The translations under genes and the position numbers were made by a program. The notes under the pieces were generated by a model that saw only the letters and a program-made list of their open reading frames with translations, was not told the DNA's origin and made no database searches. A stretch of DNA of 27,151 nt, from NCBI GenBank assembly GCA_050290785.1, contig JBNKIR010000024.1:1-27151 (forward strand). The letters run 5' to 3'. This DNA is from JAAGZL01 sp050290785. Lineage in GTDB: Bacteria; Pseudomonadota; Gammaproteobacteria; Chromatiales; Chromatiaceae. Of this stretch, positions 25,743 through 27,151 are shown in pieces. Position 1 is the stretch's first letter. Each line of letters opens with the position of its first letter.

Positions 25743-26468
25743 CTAACCGTTTAATGGTACCAAAAAAATATCCGCTCCGAAAAGTAGGCCAACAATACCC
25801 ACCAGGATTACCATCACACCGGCGACCTGCCTGAGTCTCTCACTCCTACCCAGCCGGGCCAGACTGCCGGCGAAAATGCCTGTCCCGATCATCACCGGCA
25901 GGGTCCCCACACCAAAGACCAGCATGAAGAGACCGCTCGTCAGCGGATCACTCAGGGGCAGGGCCAATATAAGGGCGTAGTATACCAGGCCACAGGGCAA
26001 CCAACCCCAGACCAGTCCGGACAGAAAGGCCGCCTGCGGGGTCCTCACCGGCAATAGCTTGCGCCCGACCGGCTCCAGCAGCTTCCACAGGCCTCCGCCA
26101 AGACGATCCATGTTCCGCAGGATTGGCACCCAGCCGGTAAGATAGAGACCGATCAGGATAATGGTAACCGCGGCCACGATACTGGCCACCTGCCTCCACC
26201 CCTCGCCCTCCAGGGCGCCGCCCAACTGCTGACCGGTGAAACCTATGGCAACGCCCATGACCACATAGGTAAGGATCCGCCCCATGTTATACAGCACCAA
26301 AAACAGCAAAAACCTGCTCACGCCACCACGAACCTCAGATGGCAGACTCAAGGTCAGGGCGCCCATAATACTACCGCACATACCAAAACAGTGTGCAGCG
26401 CTAAAAAAACCGACGACAAATGCCAGAACCAGCGGATACTCCACGATATATGTCTCGACAACGGCCAA
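25743..26468 (-). CDS. UreH_2 / TauE-SafE-like integral membrane protein
   Basis: A protein of about 241 residues with six or so hydrophobic segments and the paired motifs AHCFGMCGS (about 25-33) and WGWLPCGLVYY (about 154-164). These mark the UreH_2 group of the DsbD/CcdA-like superfamily, often annotated as sulfite exporter TauE/SafE. In many proteobacteria members lie beside cbb3-oxidase assembly genes and are linked to copper or cytochrome maturation; no oxidase gene is visible here. His, Met and Cys in the first motif suit a metal or thiol role (inference). The start is uncertain: TTG at 26468 gives the longest frame but has no ribosome site, and a GTG at 26444 is an alternative. The regulator follows after about 34 bp and may be co-transcribed. 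Confidence 0.82.
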   Translation of the reverse strand: MAVVETYIVEYPLVLAFVVGFFSAAHCFGMCGSIMGALTLSLPSEVRGGVSRFLLFLVLYNMGRILTYVVMGVAIGFTGQQLGGALEGEGWRQVASIVAAVTIILIGLYLTGWVPILRNMDRLGGGLWKLLEPVGRKLLPVRTPQAAFLSGLVWGWLPCGLVYYALILALPLSDPLTSGLFMLVFGVGTLPVMIGTGIFAGSLARLGRSERLRQVAGVMVILVGIVGLLFGADIFLVPLNG

Positions 26469-26574
26469 ACAGAAGGCAGATTATGACAGAAAAATCACTT
26501 GGGCTGTTTGTGAATTATCTTTTTTTCTGTTCGGGTGCGGCGACGCCCATTCAAACCTCCACCCTATATGAAAA

Positions 26575-26588
26575 TTGATACACTTCAA
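26575..26588 (+). promoter_or_regulatory. possible FNR/Anr-type box
   Basis: TTGAT-ACAC-TTCAA matches the FNR consensus TTGAT-N4-ATCAA at 9 of 10 defined positions. It lies between the UreH_2 gene (minus) and the small plus-strand gene, about 60 bp before the latter. No convincing -10 box is found at the distance expected for class II activation, so the call is tentative. Confidence 0.3.
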
Positions 26589-26650
26589 TGCATCCCCCGT
26601 AATTCCTCAGCACGACAGTCTGAAATATCGCCTTTATGGAGAACGAAGTA

Positions 26651-26854
26651 ATGATGCAAACCCTGCTGCAGGAGAAGTATCTTGTCTATGCATTGGAACT
26701 ACCCAAGGCCGAAACCACGCACAGAGATTGCGACGAGGTCATGGCCTTTTTGAAGGCACGAGTGGACGATCACAAGGTGGCCGTCTACATCGCCGAGTTT
26801 GACCACTATGTCCACACCTCCGCCCTGGAGGAGGACGAGCCCCAGGGCAGATAA
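26651..26854 (+). CDS. small conserved-type protein of unknown function
   Basis: A protein of about 67 residues, MMQTLLQEKYLVYALEL at its start, then acidic and His-rich with VAVYIAEFDHYVHTSAL near the end. The YIAxFDHYxHT stretch resembles a small family of unknown function that I recall from sulfur-oxidising and related proteobacteria, but I cannot confirm a family name. GGAG lies 9 nt before tandem ATGs (26651 and 26654); an ATG at 26636 in the same frame would add five residues. There is no signal peptide or membrane segment. The last codons (after SALEED) and the TAA lie inside the 98-bp repeat, so the natural C-terminus may have been replaced or trimmed. It may respond to oxygen if the box at 26575 is real. 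Confidence 0.6.
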   Translation: MMQTLLQEKYLVYALELPKAETTHRDCDEVMAFLKARVDDHKVAVYIAEFDHYVHTSALEEDEPQGR

Positions 26855-26933
26855 TTGCTCCTGCATTATCTGCATTCCCCGCGTCCATGTGGGTCAGATG
26901 GGGCGAGTAATCTAACTGCAAGCAGTTCGATTC
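26836..26933 (+). repeat. 98-bp hairpin-rich repeat, copy 1
   Basis: Matches 27054-27151 at 97 of 98 bases (the only difference is G at 26881 versus A at 27099). It contains a perfect 9-bp inverted repeat, GCAGATAAT (26847-26855) with ATTATCTGC (26865-26873), a 5-bp stem CCCGC (26878-26882) with GTGGG (26889-26893), and AACTGC (26914-26919) with GCAGTT (26922-26927). The left end lies in the 3' end of the small gene. Confidence 0.95.
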
Positions 26934-27053
26934 AGCACAATAAAATTGTGCGCAGATATCGCTGCAATTGGTAATCCAAGAAGGGAAGATGGTGCCCAGG
27001 GACAGACAAAATCGTCTGGAACGATTTTGCATGAGCGAAGCGAACCCAAAGGG
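26934..27053 (+). repeat. spacer between repeat copies, with two perfect hairpins
   Basis: A 120-bp segment with no credible gene. It has GCACAAT-AAA-ATTGTGC (26935-26951) and CAAAATCGT-CTGGA-ACGATTTTG (27007-27015 with 27021-27029). The two flanking copies and this segment give a 218-bp period, so the real repeat unit may include it. The hairpin with its AGCGAAGCGAACCCAAAGGG tail looks like dispersed palindromic elements (REP-like), but I cannot identify a family. Confidence 0.7.
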
Positions 27054-27151
27054 CGAGCCCCAGGGCAGATAATTGCTCCTGCATTATCTGCATTCCCCAC
27101 GTCCATGTGGGTCAGATGGGGCGAGTAATCTAACTGCAAGCAGTTCGATTC
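27054..27151 (+). repeat. 98-bp hairpin-rich repeat, copy 2 (reaches window edge)
   Basis: Same sequence as 26836-26933 with one substitution. The match runs to the last base of the window, so the true right boundary is unknown and further copies may follow. The substitution (A27099) gives CCCAC with GTGGG, turning the G-U pair of copy 1 into A-U; the stem is kept. Confidence 0.95.

Noticed and set aside
26739..27139. Minus-strand open frames across the terminal repeats
   Set aside because: They share a repeated peptide only because the DNA is repeated, contain no known domain, and one crosses the small plus-strand gene. Treated as repeat-derived frames.

Overview
This window reads as a chromosomal segment of a gammaproteobacterium, with moderately high GC (about the mid-50s by eye). 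Three gene orders support this. The first is glnE-ilvE-waaF-waaC-waaG-waaP-LPS kinase, the order I know from Pseudomonas and relatives. The second is rhlB divergent from trxA-rho, as in E. coli. The third is a yrfG/nudE/cysQ cluster. A perfect CIRCE operator before groES points away from enteric bacteria and towards a lineage that keeps HrcA. A Chromatiales-type, possibly sulfur-oxidising, bacterium is my guess; it is an inference and not proven by the sequence.

Layout. Positions 1-5011 (minus strand) are the LPS inner-core operon: two Kdo/WaaP-fold kinases (one cut by the window edge), WaaG, WaaC and WaaF, with an APS kinase (CysC) inserted between waaF and waaC. Upstream on the same strand are ilvE and glnE. 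The 292-bp gap 8968-9259 holds a likely glnE promoter, a possible small structured RNA on the plus strand and the groEL terminator. Next come groES-groEL under CIRCE, a pair of amide-chemistry enzymes (GCS2-type ligase and M14 AstE/AspA-type hydrolase), and a MurU-like sugar-1-phosphate nucleotidyltransferase. A plus-strand hemerythrin-PAS-HD-GYP protein converges on a tiny MreB-subdomain-like gene, followed by rho-trxA (minus) divergent from rhlB and a YkgJ-type cysteine-cluster gene (plus).

Positions 20855-22975 are a GMP/IMP nucleotidase (minus) divergent from nudE-cysQ (plus). msbA (minus) abuts cysQ tail to tail. Upstream of msbA on the same strand lie a strongly degenerate NtrC-type regulator and a UreH_2/TauE-like membrane protein. 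A short conserved-looking plus-strand gene closes the coding part; its last codons lie inside a 98-bp hairpin-rich repeat, and a second copy reaches the window edge.

Functional threads. Much of the window serves envelope building (waaF/C/G/P, msbA, murU-like). CysC makes PAPS and CysQ removes its by-product PAP, so both ends of the PAPS cycle are present but in separate operons. The least ordinary items are the regulator that has lost every sigma54-ATPase signature, the MreB-like mini-protein, the GCS2 + M14 pair, the candidate RNA beside glnE, and the terminal hairpin repeats. No mobile-element gene, CRISPR array, rRNA or convincing tRNA was seen.
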